64,000 nucleotides of DNA from contig NZ_QDGA01000003.1 of the NCBI RefSeq assembly GCF_003347665.1, positions 1 to 64,000 on the forward strand. The letters run 5' to 3'. A program made the translations under genes and the position numbers. Below, one piece after another: positions 20,684 through 30,775 of this stretch; within the stretch, counting starts at the first letter, position 1, and the number at the start of each line of letters is the position of its first letter. The notes beneath the pieces were generated by a model. That model was not told the DNA's origin. It made no database searches and was given only the letters and a program-made list of their open reading frames with translations. This DNA is from Microvirga calopogonii. GTDB lineage: Bacteria > Pseudomonadota > Alphaproteobacteria > Rhizobiales > Beijerinckiaceae.

Positions 20684-22171
20684 ATGACAGCCTCTGAACT
20701 CGTTCTGACCCCCTCCGAAATGAAACAAGCCGACCTGGAGGCCATGGCGAGGGGCATTCCGGGCATCGAACTCATGAGACGGGCAGGGTGCGCGGTCGTC
20801 GATTCTGCCGAAAAATTAGCCTCTCCGGGCAGCAGGGTCGCGGTTGCGTGCGGGCCTGGACAGAACGGAGGAGACGGCTTCGTCGCGGCCACGATCCTGG
20901 CCGAGCGGGGCTATCGGGTGAGGCTCGGCCTTCTGGGTTCCTTGGGGCGCCTGACAGGCGATGCGGCGGAAGCCGCACGGGACTGGACGGGGGAGGTGGA
21001 GCCGGTCGAGGATCTGTCCTTCCAGGAGGCGGACCTGATCGTCGATGCCCTCTTCGGCACCGGCCTGTCCCGCGATCTCGACGGTGCCGCCCGGCACGTG
21101 GTCGACCGCATGAACGGATCCGGCAGGCCGATCCTGGCCGTGGATCTGCCTTCCGGCATCGACGGCGGGACCGGAGCGGTGCGGGGCATCGCGGTGAAAG
21201 CCGTCCGCACGGTGACTTTCGCGGCCCGGAAGCCCTGCCATCTCCTGATGCCGGGCCGGGCTCATGGCGGGCCCGTCGAGGTGGCCGATATCGGGATCGG
21301 GCGGGAGATCCTCGAGGCCAAGGGAGGAAGCCTCTTCGCCAACGGCCCGGCCCTGTGGCTCCGCTCCCTTCCCCGACCCGGCCTCGCTTCCCACAAATAT
21401 GAGCGCGGCCATACCCTTGTCGCCTCCGGCGGCGCGACCCGCACGGGCGCGGCCAGGCTGGCGGCCCGGGCGGCTCTCAGGATCGGCTCCGGCCTCGTCA
21501 CCGTGGCGTCCTCACCGGAGGCCCTTGGGGTGAATGCCGCCCACCTCACGGCCATCATGCTCAAGGGCTGCGACGGTCCCGAGGGGCTGCATACGATCCT
21601 CCAGGATGCCCGCTTCAATTCCCTCGTCCTGGGCCCCGCCCTCGGCGTCCATGCCGGGACCCGCGCCATGGTGGCCGTTGCCGTCCAGGCGCGGCGAAAT
21701 CTCGTCCTGGACGCCGATGCCCTGACCTCCTTCGAGGGGCTGGCGTCGGAACTCCACGGGGTGTTCCGTCACGCCCCAACGGTGCTGACGCCCCACGACG
21801 GTGAGTTCGGCCGCCTGTTCAAAGGTCATCCGGATATTCTCGACCCGGAGTCGAAAATCGAGCGGGCCCGCCGGGCCGCCGCCTATACGGGCGCCGTGGT
21901 GCTGCTGAAGGGACCCGACACCGTCATCGCCGCTCCTGATGGAAGGGCGGCTATCAACGATAATGGTACGCCCTACCTCGCAACTGCCGGCTCGGGCGAC
22001 ACGCTCTGCGGCCTCATCGCCGGGCTGATGGCGCAGCATGTCCCAGCCTTCGAGGCGGCCTGCGCCGGAGCCTGGATCCATGGCGAGGCCGGGGCGAGCT
22101 TCGGTCCGGGACTGATCTCGGAGGATCTGGCGGAACTGGTGCCGGGCGTGCTGCGGGACCTGCTCAGGTAA
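20684..22171 (+). CDS. nnr: bifunctional NAD(P)HX epimerase / ADP-dependent dehydratase
   Basis: Repairs damaged NAD(P)H hydrates. The 495-residue fusion has the epimerase (YjeF-N/NnrE) domain in residues 1-210, with GPGQNGGDGFVAA near 48, and the ribokinase-like dehydratase (NnrD) domain in about 225-490, with TPHDGEFGRL near 371 and the nucleotide site TAGSGDTLCG near 434-443. The ATG at 20684 (MTASELVLTPSEM) was chosen; an in-frame ATG at 20630 lacks a ribosome site. Location next to glnB-glnA is conserved in alphaproteobacteria. Its last 8 bp overlap the convergent multicopper-oxidase-like gene. Confidence 0.94.
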   Translation: MTASELVLTPSEMKQADLEAMARGIPGIELMRRAGCAVVDSAEKLASPGSRVAVACGPGQNGGDGFVAATILAERGYRVRLGLLGSLGRLTGDAAEAARDWTGEVEPVEDLSFQEADLIVDALFGTGLSRDLDGAARHVVDRMNGSGRPILAVDLPSGIDGGTGAVRGIAVKAVRTVTFAARKPCHLLMPGRAHGGPVEVADIGIGREILEAKGGSLFANGPALWLRSLPRPGLASHKYERGHTLVASGGATRTGAARLAARAALRIGSGLVTVASSPEALGVNAAHLTAIMLKGCDGPEGLHTILQDARFNSLVLGPALGVHAGTRAMVAVAVQARRNLVLDADALTSFEGLASELHGVFRHAPTVLTPHDGEFGRLFKGHPDILDPESKIERARRAAAYTGAVVLLKGPDTVIAAPDGRAAINDNGTPYLATAGSGDTLCGLIAGLMAQHVPAFEAACAGAWIHGEAGASFGPGLISEDLAELVPGVLRDLLR

Positions 22172-23528
22172 CCTCGATCCAGGTCCACAAGCCCGCGTCG
22201 AACCGTTCCATGATCGTCGAGGCCAGGAGCCACTTGCCCGGATTGTCGGCCACGAAGGCGATGCGGATCGTCTTGTTTTCCGGCACCTGAACCGTGTCGA
22301 GCCAATAGGGCTCCCACCCGTCGTCGAGCGGATGCAGCAGCCGGAACGAATGGCCGTGCAGGTGCATGGGTTGGACGAAACCGGTCTCGTTTTTGAGAGC
22401 GAGGACTACTGGCGTGCCACGCTTGACCTTGACGAGTGGGGCATTTGAAGGCTGGCCTGCGACCCCGTTGACGGTCCAAGGGGTGGCTAGTGCCTTCAGG
22501 TCGCCGTTGATCACTACATCCCTGCGCGTGGCATTCTGGAGCTTGATGGCATCCGGAAGCTTCGGGTTGAGGGGTAGAGGATCCATTGCGGAGCGATTCA
22601 CGCGACTGTCGCTAGAAGCAATGATTTCAAGGAGAGGGAGACCATTAGCAATCGAGGCCATCACCATACCGGCCGAGCCAGCCTCCGTCGGCATGGTGAT
22701 GAGCAGATCATACCGGTTCCCAGGAGCTAAAGGCAGGGAGCCCAACAGAGGTTCGAAGGTGTTGGAGGGTTGCCCATCCACGGCGATGACATTGGGTTTC
22801 AGCCCAAGGAACCTCAGGCGCATGCCACGGGCATTGCATGCATTGGCAATACGCAGACGGATTTGTCCACCTGGCGGAGCCTCGATCTGCTGCAGGGGAG
22901 GCTTTCCATTGACACTAAGAAAGCTGCCCAAGCGCCCGGCTGGGGCGGGCTCATCAAGAGCGAGGCTGCCATCCTCTGCTAGAGCCCAATCATCCACGAG
23001 CAGCACAACGTCCTGGTCGATTTTGGTAGTTTCAGCGTCCTCTACGACCAATATGCCCGAGAGACCACGCTCCTGCGGTTGGGCGCTGCTGCCCAGTACA
23101 CAAGGGCGGATCAGGAAAGTGCCTGGATCAGGTGGTGTGAATATGTAGAAAAAACTGTCGCCGGGACCCACAGGTTTCTGCGTAAGGCCACCCACGCCAT
23201 CCATCTCATTCGGTCCCCTGACTCCATGGAAATGCAGCGACAATGGCTGGGGCGTTTCATTCTCGAAGGACAGCCGCACCTCGGCCCCATGCTTCAGCCT
23301 GAAGACCGGAGCCATTTCCCCATTGAACATCCAAAGGTCGGCATCCTTGGCTGCATCGGGACGCAGGCGCAGGGACCGAGGTTTGGCGGTGACGGTCCAA
23401 CCGAGGCCGTTGCCCTTCAAACCATCTACACTGACAGGAGAGGGCGTGGCGGTCTGGGCTGTTGCCCGCCCGGCAAGCCCGATCACGGTCGTGGCGAGAC
23501 CGGCGGTGACGGCGCGGCGGGTGATCAT
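22164..23528 (-). CDS. Tat-exported multicopper-oxidase-fold protein lacking copper ligands (SufI/FtsP-like)
   Basis: A 454-residue three-cupredoxin-domain protein with a twin-arginine signal (MITRRAVTAG, cleavage near residue 24). Motif 1 is intact (HFHG, 99-102). Motif 2, normally WYHSH, reads FLIRPC (139-143), so both histidines are gone. Motif 3 keeps HLHGH (389-393), but the preceding ligand His is Gln. Motif 4, normally HCHxxxH, reads LASTIMERFDAGL (435 on), losing the HCH triad and the type-1 His. The fold is clear; laccase-type copper chemistry is unlikely. E. coli SufI (FtsP) is a comparable Tat-exported, copper-free member that supports the divisome, so a structural periplasmic role is a reasonable guess. 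Confidence 0.85.
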   Translation of the reverse strand: MITRRAVTAGLATTVIGLAGRATAQTATPSPVSVDGLKGNGLGWTVTAKPRSLRLRPDAAKDADLWMFNGEMAPVFRLKHGAEVRLSFENETPQPLSLHFHGVRGPNEMDGVGGLTQKPVGPGDSFFYIFTPPDPGTFLIRPCVLGSSAQPQERGLSGILVVEDAETTKIDQDVVLLVDDWALAEDGSLALDEPAPAGRLGSFLSVNGKPPLQQIEAPPGGQIRLRIANACNARGMRLRFLGLKPNVIAVDGQPSNTFEPLLGSLPLAPGNRYDLLITMPTEAGSAGMVMASIANGLPLLEIIASSDSRVNRSAMDPLPLNPKLPDAIKLQNATRRDVVINGDLKALATPWTVNGVAGQPSNAPLVKVKRGTPVVLALKNETGFVQPMHLHGHSFRLLHPLDDGWEPYWLDTVQVPENKTIRIAFVADNPGKWLLASTIMERFDAGLWTWIEVT

Positions 23529-23702
23529 GGAGGCGGCTCCGTCTCAAGGCGTGCGAATGGGAAACATCGGTACAGCCTTGAACGCGAACGGCCAAGTTTG
23601 GTTGCCATCTGGCCGCACACGAACTTTTTTGATGCACTGTCTTTTAACCGTGCTATAGAGCCGCGTCCCGGAAGAGGGGTGCGTTTCGCGCGCCGCTCCC
23701 GC

Positions 23703-23787
23703 GCGGGCGTGGCGGAATTGGTAGACGCACTGGATTTAGGTTCCAGCGACGAAAGTTGTGGGGGTTCGAGTCCCTCCGCCCGCACCA
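23703..23787 (+). tRNA. tRNA-Leu(TAG)
   Basis: Full class II cloverleaf: acceptor GCGGGCG / CGCCCGC, D-arm with GGTAGAC, anticodon stem CTGGA / TCCAG around TTTAGGT (anticodon TAG, reads CTA), long variable arm, T-loop GGTTCGAGTCC, encoded CCA. Confidence 0.97.
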
Positions 23788-23897
23788 ATCCCGTCAGGGT
23801 TGGTATCCGGAGGCTCCGAGTGGCCTGGTTGACGGCGTGACGCCGCATCGGCCGGAGCCTGACAGAAATTTTCGAGTGAATGAAGGCGAACAGAACC

Positions 23898-25265
23898 ATG
23901 CAGGTGACGGAAACACTGTCCCAAGGCTTGAAGCGAGAGTTCAAGGTCGTGCTCCCGGCCACCGAGTTGGAAGAGCGCCTGAACAGCGAATTGACGACCC
24001 TCAAGGATCGCGTCCAGATCAAGGGTTTCCGCCCTGGTAAGGTCCCGGTGGGACATCTGCGTCGGGTCTATGGCCGTTCCGTCATGGCCGACGTGCTGCA
24101 GAACGCCGTCAACGAGGCCAACCGCAAGATCGTCGAGGACAACGACCTGAAGCTCGCAAACGAGCCGCAGATCCAGTTCCCCGAGAGCCAGGAAGAGGTC
24201 GAGAAGGCCATGGAGGCCAAGGGCGACCTGGCCTTCACCGTCGCCCTCGAGGTACTGCCGATCTTCGAGCTGGCCGATCTCTCCGACGTGACGGTCAAGA
24301 AGCCGGTGGCCGAGGTCACCGATGCCGAGATCAACGAATCGCTCGAGCGCATGGCCAAGCAGAACCGCTCCTTCGACACGAAGGACGGCGCTGCCGCCGA
24401 GGGCGATCGGGTGGTCGTGGACTTCGTCGGTCGCATCGACGGCACGGAATTCGAAGGCGGCAAGGGTGAGGACATCCGGGTCGAGCTCGGCTCGAACACC
24501 TTCATCCCGGGCTTCGAAGACCAGCTCCTCGGCCTGAAGGCCGGCGACACCAAGCTCGTGAAGGTCACCTTCCCGGTGAACTACATGGCGGCCCACCTGG
24601 CCGGCAAGGACGCCGAGTTCGACGTGACCGTGAAGGAAGTCGAGGCTCCCGGCGAGCTGCAGATCGACGACGAGATGGCCAAGGGCTTCGGCATGGAGTC
24701 CCTGGACAAGCTCAAGGACGCGATCCGCGACGCCATCAAGCGCGACTTCGACGCGCAGTCTCGCCGCAAGGTCAAGAAGGACCTCCTTGACTCCCTCGAT
24801 GCCAAGTACAGCTTCGAGCTGCCCCCGACCCTGGTCGAGCAGGAGTTCTCGGCCGTGTGGGCGCAGGTCGTCGGCGACATGAAGTCGAACAACCGCACCT
24901 TCGAGGACGAGAGCACCACGGAAGACGAGGCCAAGGCCGAGTACCGCAAGATCGCCGAGCGTCGTGTTCGCCTCGGCTTGGTCCTTGCGCAGATCGGTGA
25001 GAAGTCCGATATCAAGATTTCCGACGACGAGGTGACTCAGGCCCTCATCGAGCGGGTCCGCCAGTATCCCGGCCAGGAGCGGCAGGTTTGGGAGTTCTAC
25101 CAGAAGAACCCGCAGGCCCTCGCTGAAATCCGGGCGCCTCTGTTCGAGGAGAAAGTCGTCGACCAGATCCTGTCCCAGGTGAAGGTCAACGAGGAGACCG
25201 TCTCCAAGGACGTCCTCTTCAGCGACGAGGACGAGGGCGGAGAGAAAGCCGGCAAGGGCGAGTAA
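23898..25265 (+). CDS. tig: trigger factor
   Basis: Ribosome-bound chaperone and peptidyl-prolyl isomerase, 455 residues. The N-terminal ribosome-binding domain has the signature FRPGKVP near residue 44; the FKBP-type PPIase domain spans about 165-245 ([26 protein letters not shown]); the C-terminal arms form the helical chaperone cradle. The acidic tail ends [11 protein letters not shown]. The ATG at 23898 ([11 protein letters not shown]) matches the family; an ATG at 23880 would add six residues. It is followed by clpP after 76 bp and clpX, the classical tig-clpP-clpX order. Confidence 0.97.
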   Translation: MQVTETLSQGLKREFKVVLPATELEERLNSELTTLKDRVQIKGFRPGKVPVGHLRRVYGRSVMADVLQNAVNEANRKIVEDNDLKLANEPQIQFPESQEEVEKAMEAKGDLAFTVALEVLPIFELADLSDVTVKKPVAEVTDAEINESLERMAKQNRSFDTKDGAAAEGDRVVVDFVGRIDGTEFEGGKGEDIRVELGSNTFIPGFEDQLLGLKAGDTKLVKVTFPVNYMAAHLAGKDAEFDVTVKEVEAPGELQIDDEMAKGFGMESLDKLKDAIRDAIKRDFDAQSRRKVKKDLLDSLDAKYSFELPPTLVEQEFSAVWAQVVGDMKSNNRTFEDESTTEDEAKAEYRKIAERRVRLGLVLAQIGEKSDIKISDDEVTQALIERVRQYPGQERQVWEFYQKNPQALAEIRAPLFEEKVVDQILSQVKVNEETVSKDVLFSDEDEGGEKAGKGE

Positions 25266-25341
25266 CGCTCCCTTAAGCGTCTCGCTGCTTGCTGAAATGC
25301 ACGGCCGCGCATCCGCGCGGCCGAATTGGAGCAGTGAGACA

Positions 25342-25974
25342 ATGAGAGATCCGGTAGCGCTCTTTAACAATACGCTCGTCCCGATGGTGGTTGAGCAGTC
25401 GAACCGCGGTGAGCGCGCATTCGACATCTATTCGCGCCTTCTGCGCGAACGGATTATCTTCCTCACGGGTCCGGTTGAAGATTACTCGGCCTCGCTGATC
25501 GTGGCGCAGCTTCTGTTCCTCGAGGCCGAGAACCCCAAGAAGGAAATCTCCTTCTACATCAATTCCCCCGGCGGCGTCGTGACCTCGGGCCTGTCGATCT
25601 ACGACACGATGCAGTTCATCCGCTGCCCCGTCTCGACCCTCTGCGTCGGCCAGGCGGCCTCCATGGGCTCCCTCCTGTTGACCGCGGGCGAAAAGGGTAT
25701 GCGCTTCGCCCTCCCGAACGCCCGCATCATGGTCCACCAGCCCTCCGGCGGCTACCAGGGTCAGGTTACGGACATCATGATCCACGCCCGTGAGAGCGAG
25801 GCCCTCAAGCGCCGCCTGAACGAGATCTATGTCGGCCATACAGGCCGCAATTACGAAGAGATCGAGCGGGCCCTCGAGCGCGACAACTTCATGACCGCCC
25901 AGGCGGCCCAGGAGTTCGGCCTGATCGACCAGGTGATCGAGAAGCGTCCCGAGCCGGCCGCCACCCCGGCTTAA
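25342..25974 (+). CDS. clpP: ATP-dependent Clp protease proteolytic subunit
   Basis: Serine peptidase that forms the tetradecameric barrel used by ClpX and ClpA. The 210 residues carry the catalytic triad Ser107 (GQAASMG), His132 (MVHQPSGG) and Asp181 (ERDNFM). The ATG at 25342 ([10 protein letters not shown]) has GGAG 10 nt upstream; an in-frame ATG at 25297 is less likely. An intrinsic terminator follows the gene, so clpX is probably expressed largely from its own promoter. Confidence 0.97.
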   Translation: MRDPVALFNNTLVPMVVEQSNRGERAFDIYSRLLRERIIFLTGPVEDYSASLIVAQLLFLEAENPKKEISFYINSPGGVVTSGLSIYDTMQFIRCPVSTLCVGQAASMGSLLLTAGEKGMRFALPNARIMVHQPSGGYQGQVTDIMIHARESEALKRRLNEIYVGHTGRNYEEIERALERDNFMTAQAAQEFGLIDQVIEKRPEPAATPA

Positions 25975-25982
25975 CCCTTAAA

Positions 25983-26016
25983 ACCTGGGGACAAAATTCC
26001 CCCAGGTGCGTCTTTT
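25983..26016 (+). terminator. intrinsic terminator after clpP
   Basis: 8-bp stem ACCTGGGG / CCCCAGGT with a 9-nt loop, followed by GCGTCTTTTT, 8 bp after the clpP stop. Confidence 0.85.
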
Positions 26017-26195
26017 TGCCGAGTAATCTCGTTTCTATTGATCAGGCGGCCTCCGCATGATTGCATATGGATTCGGGAGCATGGCGATTTGGGCGTTCGA
26101 TTCTTAGCGGCGGAACATTTTGTTAGTTTCGTCGCCTATAACTTAGGAGTGTTGGGTCGGCAGGGGCTGTCCCGGCACGGATTGGAGATGTGATA

Positions 26196-27464
26196 ATGAC
26201 CAAGGCTGGCGGCAACGACTCCAAGAGTACGCTGTACTGCTCCTTCTGCGGCAAGAGCCAGCATGAGGTTCGCAAGCTGATCGCTGGCCCGACGGTTTTC
26301 ATCTGCGATGAATGCGTCGAGCTGTGCATGGACATCATCCGCGAGGAGTCGAAATCGTCCCTCGTGAAGTCCCGTGACGGGGTGCCGACCCCGAAGGAAA
26401 TCAGCCGCGTTCTGGATGACTACGTCATCGGCCAGGAGCACGCCAAGAAGGTGCTCTCGGTGGCGGTCCACAACCATTACAAGCGCCTGGCGCACGCGAC
26501 GAAGCACAACGACGTCGAACTGGCCAAGTCCAACATCCTGCTGATCGGCCCCACCGGTTCGGGCAAGACCCTGCTCGCGCAGACCCTGGCCCGGATCCTG
26601 GATGTGCCGTTCACCATGGCGGACGCGACGACCCTGACCGAGGCGGGCTATGTCGGCGAGGACGTGGAAAACATCATCCTCAAGCTGCTCCAGGCCTCGG
26701 ATTACAATGTCGAGCGGGCCCAGCGTGGCATCGTCTATATCGACGAGATCGACAAGATCTCCCGCAAGTCCGACAACCCGTCGATCACCCGGGACGTGTC
26801 GGGCGAGGGCGTGCAGCAGGCTCTCCTGAAGATCATGGAAGGCACTGTCGCCTCCGTGCCTCCTCAGGGTGGCCGCAAGCACCCGCAGCAGGAGTTCCTG
26901 CAGGTCGATACCACGAACATTCTGTTCATCTGCGGCGGCGCCTTCGCCGGACTTGAGCGTATCATCTCGGGTCGCGGCAAGGGCACGTCCATTGGCTTCG
27001 GGGCAACCGTCCAGGCTCCCGACGACCGCCGGACGGGCGAGATCTTCCGTTCCGTGGAGCCCGAGGACCTGCTGAAATTCGGCCTCATCCCCGAATTCGT
27101 CGGCCGTCTGCCGGTCCTGGCCACCCTCGAGGATCTCGATGAGGAGGCCCTCAAGAAGATCCTGCAGGAGCCCAAGAACGCGCTTGTGAAGCAGTACCAG
27201 CGTCTCTTCGAGATGGAGAACGTGAACCTGACCTTCCAGGACGAGGCTCTGTCCATGATCGCCCGCAAGGCGATCGAGCGGAAAACCGGCGCCCGCGGCC
27301 TGCGCTCCATCATGGAGGGCATCCTGCTGGAGACCATGTACGACCTGCCGGGGCTGGATTCCGTCGAACAGGTGGTGATCGGGCCCGAGGTCGTGGAGGG
27401 CAAGGCCAAGCCGCTCTTCATCCACGGCGAGCGCAACGATCAGGCCGCAAGCGCCAGCGCTTGA
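26196..27464 (+). CDS. clpX: ATP-dependent Clp protease ATP-binding subunit ClpX
   Basis: AAA+ unfoldase that feeds substrates to ClpP; in alphaproteobacteria it is essential for cell-cycle proteolysis. The 422 residues contain the N-terminal C4 zinc finger (Cys15, Cys18, Cys37, Cys40), Walker [11 protein letters not shown] near residue 117, Walker [11 protein letters not shown] near 182, pore loop GYVGED, and the sensor-2 motif GARGLRSI near 369. The ATG at 26196 has GGAG 8 nt upstream; the GTG at 26190 is too close to it. Predicted regulation through DivK-related CtrA turnover fits the presence of divK in the window, but that is general knowledge. Confidence 0.97.
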   Translation: MTKAGGNDSKSTLYCSFCGKSQHEVRKLIAGPTVFICDECVELCMDIIREESKSSLVKSRDGVPTPKEISRVLDDYVIGQEHAKKVLSVAVHNHYKRLAHATKHNDVELAKSNILLIGPTGSGKTLLAQTLARILDVPFTMADATTLTEAGYVGEDVENIILKLLQASDYNVERAQRGIVYIDEIDKISRKSDNPSITRDVSGEGVQQALLKIMEGTVASVPPQGGRKHPQQEFLQVDTTNILFICGGAFAGLERIISGRGKGTSIGFGATVQAPDDRRTGEIFRSVEPEDLLKFGLIPEFVGRLPVLATLEDLDEEALKKILQEPKNALVKQYQRLFEMENVNLTFQDEALSMIARKAIERKTGARGLRSIMEGILLETMYDLPGLDSVEQVVIGPEVVEGKAKPLFIHGERNDQAASASA

Positions 27465-27511
27465 GGGCCGACGGGGGCTTTCCCATGAAACGAAGCGTTG
27501 CGGGCCATCTT

Positions 27512-27542
27512 CTTGAAACGGTGGGTTCGCAACGCCACATTG
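27512..27542 (+). promoter_or_regulatory. probable heat-shock (sigma-32/RpoH) promoter of lon
   Basis: CTTGAAA (27512-27518), a perfect sigma-32 -35 box, then 16 bp, then CCACATTG (27535-27542), close to the CCCCATnT -10 box. It lies about 150 bp upstream of the lon ATG in a 229-bp gap, and lon is a classical heat-shock gene. Confidence 0.65.
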
Positions 27543-27693
27543 TCTCTTGCGCCGGTGCTGTCCGCTCATCTTCCGAGGGAGAGCCCGATGTACCGGGTGC
27601 AGCCCAAAACAAAAGCCTGAGCATTCCGGTTATCCGTCTGACTTCCAGCTCATCCGAGGGGACCGTCGGACGCAGTCAAAAGGATACCGTCTC

Positions 27694-30120
27694 ATGACAC
27701 AATCGAAGCCACGTCAGCCTGTCGTTCCAGGCTCGACCGGAACCTATGCGGTTCTGCCTCTGCGCGACATTGTTGTCTTCCCACACATGATCGTGCCGCT
27801 CTTTGTCGGCCGTGAGAAGTCGATCCGGGCGCTTGAGGAAGTGGTCAAGGGGGACCGTCACATTCTTCTGGCCACCCAGATCGATGCGACGGACGACGAT
27901 CCGTCCACGGATGCGATCTACAAGGTCGGCACCCTGGCCAACGTCCTGCAGCTGCTGAAGCTGCCCGACGGTACCGTGAAGGTGCTGGTGGAAGGCGCGA
28001 GCCGGGCCCAGGTGAAGGCCTATACCCGCACGGATGAATATTACGAGGCCGAGGCTGAGGCGCTTCCGGATTCCCTCGGCGATCAGGTGGAGGCCGAGGC
28101 TCTCGCCCGCTCCGTCGTGTCCGAGTTCGAGAACTACGTGAAGCTCAACAAGAAGGTGTCGCCGGAGGTCGTGACCGCCGTGACGCAGATCGACGAGCCT
28201 GCAAAGCTCGCCGACACCATCGCTTCGCATCTGGCCATCAAGATTGCCGACAAGCAGGCGATCCTGGAGACGCCGACCGTTGCTCAGCGCCTGGAGAAGG
28301 TTCTCGGCATGATGGAGAGCGAGATCTCCGTTCTCCAGGTCGAGAAGCGCATCCGGACCCGCGTGAAGCGTCAGATGGAGAAGACGCAGCGCGAGTACTA
28401 CCTCAACGAGCAGATGAAGGCGATCCAGAAGGAACTCGGCGACGACGAAGGTCGCGACGAGCTGGCCGAGCTCGAGGAGAAGATTGAGAAGACCAAGTTC
28501 ACGAAGGAAGCCCGCGAAAAGGCGTTGGGCGAGCTGAAGAAGCTCCGCCAGATGTCGCCTATGTCGGCGGAAGCGACCGTCGTGCGCAATTATCTCGATT
28601 GGCTGCTCGGCATTCCGTGGAACCGCCGCTCGAAGATGAAGAAGGACCTCAAGGCCGCCCAGGATCTGCTCGACTCGGATCACTACGGCCTGGACAAGGT
28701 CAAGGAGCGCATCGTCGAGTACCTGGCCGTGCAGCAGCGCGCCAACAAGCTCACGGGCCCGATCCTCTGCCTCGTCGGTCCTCCCGGCGTGGGTAAGACC
28801 TCGCTCGGCAAGTCGATCGCCAAGGCCACGGGGCGTGAATTCGTGCGCATGTCGCTCGGCGGCGTCCGGGACGAGTCCGAGATCCGCGGTCACCGTCGGA
28901 CCTACATCGGCTCGATGCCTGGCAAGATCATCCAGTCGATGAGGAAGGCCAAGACGTCCAACCCGCTCATCCTGCTCGACGAGATCGACAAGATGGGCAT
29001 GGATTTCCGTGGTGACCCGTCGGCGGCCCTGCTTGAGGTTCTCGACCCTGAGCAGAACTCGACCTTCAACGACCATTACCTGGAAGTCGATTACGACCTT
29101 TCCAACGTGATGTTCGTGACGACGGCCAACACGCTCAACATCCCGGCTCCGCTCCTCGACCGTATGGAAGTGATCCGCATCGCGGGTTACACCGAAGAGG
29201 AGAAGGCTGAGATCGCGCGCACCCACCTGATCCCTTCGGCCATGCAGAAGCACGGTCTGGCGGAGAAGGAGTGGAAGATCGGCGATGAGGCTCTCCTCAT
29301 GCTGATCCGCCGCTACACCCGTGAGGCGGGCGTGCGTAACCTGGAGCGCGAGCTCGCCAATCTCGTCCGTAAGGCCGTGAAGGAGATCCTGATCTCCAAG
29401 GTCAAGTCGGTCGAGGTGACCACCGACAACCTGCCTGAGTTCCTCGGACCGCCGCGCTACCGCTACGGCGAGGCCGAGACGGAGGACATGGTCGGTGCGG
29501 TTACTGGCTTGGCCTGGACCGAGGTCGGCGGCGAGCTCTTGACCATCGAAGGCATCATGATGCCGGGCAAGGGCAAGATGACCGTCACGGGCAACCTGCG
29601 TGACGTCATGAAGGAATCGATCTCGGCAGCGGCCTCCTATGTCCGCTCCCGTGCTCTCGATTTCGGCGTCGAGCCCCCTCTGTTCGACCGTCGCGACATC
29701 CACGTGCACGTGCCGGAAGGCGCAACGCCCAAGGACGGTCCCTCGGCCGGTATCGCCATGGCGACCGCCATCGTCTCGGTCATCACCGGTATCCCGGTTC
29801 GCCGCGATATCGCCATGACGGGCGAGGTGACGCTGCGGGGCAGGGTGCTTCCCATCGGCGGCCTGAAGGAGAAGCTCCTGGCGGCTCTGCGCGGCGGCAT
29901 CAAGAAGGTGCTGATCCCCGAGGAGAACGCCAAGGATCTGGCGGATATCCCGGCCAGCGTGAAGAACGGCCTGGAAATCGTGCCGGTCTCAATGATGGAT
30001 CAGGTTCTCCAGCATGCCCTAATTCGCATGCCGGAGCGGATCGAATGGGATGAGGCTGCGGAACTCAAGGGGCATAAGCCCGGTGTCGAGGACGACTCGG
30101 CCGGTGTGATCGCTCACTAA
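27694..30120 (+). CDS. lon: ATP-dependent protease La
   Basis: Cytoplasmic AAA+ serine protease degrading misfolded and regulatory proteins, 808 residues. The N-terminal substrate-binding domain covers residues 20-215, coiled-coil region about 215-320, Walker [10 protein letters not shown] near residue 363, Walker [10 protein letters not shown] near 427, and the protease domain has the Ser-Lys dyad, with Ser in KDGPSAGIA near 687 and Lys about 43 residues later. The ATG at 27694 is preceded by AAAGGAT. The upstream frame extension (to 27547) is not protein-like. A strong intrinsic terminator follows. Confidence 0.97.
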   Translation: MTQSKPRQPVVPGSTGTYAVLPLRDIVVFPHMIVPLFVGREKSIRALEEVVKGDRHILLATQIDATDDDPSTDAIYKVGTLANVLQLLKLPDGTVKVLVEGASRAQVKAYTRTDEYYEAEAEALPDSLGDQVEAEALARSVVSEFENYVKLNKKVSPEVVTAVTQIDEPAKLADTIASHLAIKIADKQAILETPTVAQRLEKVLGMMESEISVLQVEKRIRTRVKRQMEKTQREYYLNEQMKAIQKELGDDEGRDELAELEEKIEKTKFTKEAREKALGELKKLRQMSPMSAEATVVRNYLDWLLGIPWNRRSKMKKDLKAAQDLLDSDHYGLDKVKERIVEYLAVQQRANKLTGPILCLVGPPGVGKTSLGKSIAKATGREFVRMSLGGVRDESEIRGHRRTYIGSMPGKIIQSMRKAKTSNPLILLDEIDKMGMDFRGDPSAALLEVLDPEQNSTFNDHYLEVDYDLSNVMFVTTANTLNIPAPLLDRMEVIRIAGYTEEEKAEIARTHLIPSAMQKHGLAEKEWKIGDEALLMLIRRYTREAGVRNLERELANLVRKAVKEILISKVKSVEVTTDNLPEFLGPPRYRYGEAETEDMVGAVTGLAWTEVGGELLTIEGIMMPGKGKMTVTGNLRDVMKESISAAASYVRSRALDFGVEPPLFDRRDIHVHVPEGATPKDGPSAGIAMATAIVSVITGIPVRRDIAMTGEVTLRGRVLPIGGLKEKLLAALRGGIKKVLIPEENAKDLADIPASVKNGLEIVPVSMMDQVLQHALIRMPERIEWDEAAELKGHKPGVEDDSAGVIAH

Positions 30121-30147
30121 AGCCAAGCGCCTTACGTAACGATAGAG

Positions 30148-30179
30148 GCCCCTGGACCACGGTCCAGGGGCTTATTTTT
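30148..30179 (+). terminator. intrinsic terminator after lon
   Basis: 10-bp stem GCCCCTGGAC / GTCCAGGGGC, CACG loop, then TTATTTTTT. Confidence 0.92.
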
Positions 30180-30316
30180 TGGTAAAAAGTGCAAATAAAC
30201 GGCTGATTTCAGCGACTTCGGGGCTTGCCTACGGACAAGCTTTGCGCCAAACGGATTGTCCCTGAAACGGTGGACCATTTCCTTTGCGACCGCCGTGATC
30301 ACTGGAGGATAGGACT

Positions 30317-30595
30317 ATGAATAAAGGCGAGCTCGTTGCGGCCGTCGCCGACAAGGTGGGCCTTTCGCGTGGCCAGGCTGGTGACGCGATCGACGCCGCC
30401 ATCGAGGCGATCACCGGCGCTCTGAAGAAGGGTGATGAGGTCAAGATCGTCGGCTTCGGCACGTTCGTTGTGACCAACCGCGCTGCCGGTGAGGCGCGCA
30501 ACCCGCGTACCGGCGAGAAGGTCAAGGTTCCCGCTTCCAAGACCCCGAAGTTCCGCGCCGGCGCGGGCCTGAAGGATGCCGTCAACGCGAAGTAA
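30317..30595 (+). CDS. hup: HU-family DNA-binding protein
   Basis: Nucleoid protein that bends DNA without sequence specificity, 92 residues, starting MNKGELVAAVADK. The dimer fold and the arm signature GFGTFVVTNRAAGEARNPRTG (residues 46 to 66 as landmark, Pro near 62 intercalates) are complete. GGAGGA lies 7 nt before the ATG. The gene has its own 140-bp upstream region after the lon terminator and its own terminator, so it is monocistronic. The lon-hup order is conserved widely in proteobacteria. Confidence 0.96.
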   Translation: MNKGELVAAVADKVGLSRGQAGDAIDAAIEAITGALKKGDEVKIVGFGTFVVTNRAAGEARNPRTGEKVKVPASKTPKFRAGAGLKDAVNAK

Positions 30596-30623
30596 TTGCC
30601 TTTCAGGCGATGTTCGTTGCTAA

Positions 30624-30663
30624 AGAGGGCCGACGACGCTTGCGTTGTTGGCCTTCTCTTTTT
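30624..30663 (+). terminator. intrinsic terminator after hup
   Basis: Long stem built on GGCCGACGACGC / GCGTTGTTGGCC with two G-T pairs, extended by AGAG / TTCT, then CTTTTTAT. Confidence 0.85.
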
Positions 30664-30677
30664 ATGTCAGGTCCATC

Positions 30678-30753
30678 GGGCGGTTAGCTCAGTTGGTAGA
30701 GCTTCGGTTTTACACACCGCAGGTCGGGGGTTCGAGTCCCTCACCGCCCACCA
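30678..30753 (+). tRNA. tRNA-Val(TAC)
   Basis: Cloverleaf of 76 nt: acceptor GGGCGGT / ACCGCCC, D-loop AGTTGGTAGA, anticodon loop TTTTACACA (anticodon TAC), T-loop GGTTCGAGTCC, encoded CCA. It begins 15 nt after the T-tract of the hup terminator. Confidence 0.97.
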
Positions 30754-30775
30754 TTTCCCGTCGAGTGCCGCACCT

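Noticed and set aside
27461-27697. 78-codon frame between clpX and lon
   Set aside because: Overlaps the end of clpX, the heat-shock promoter and the start of lon; composition is not protein-like.
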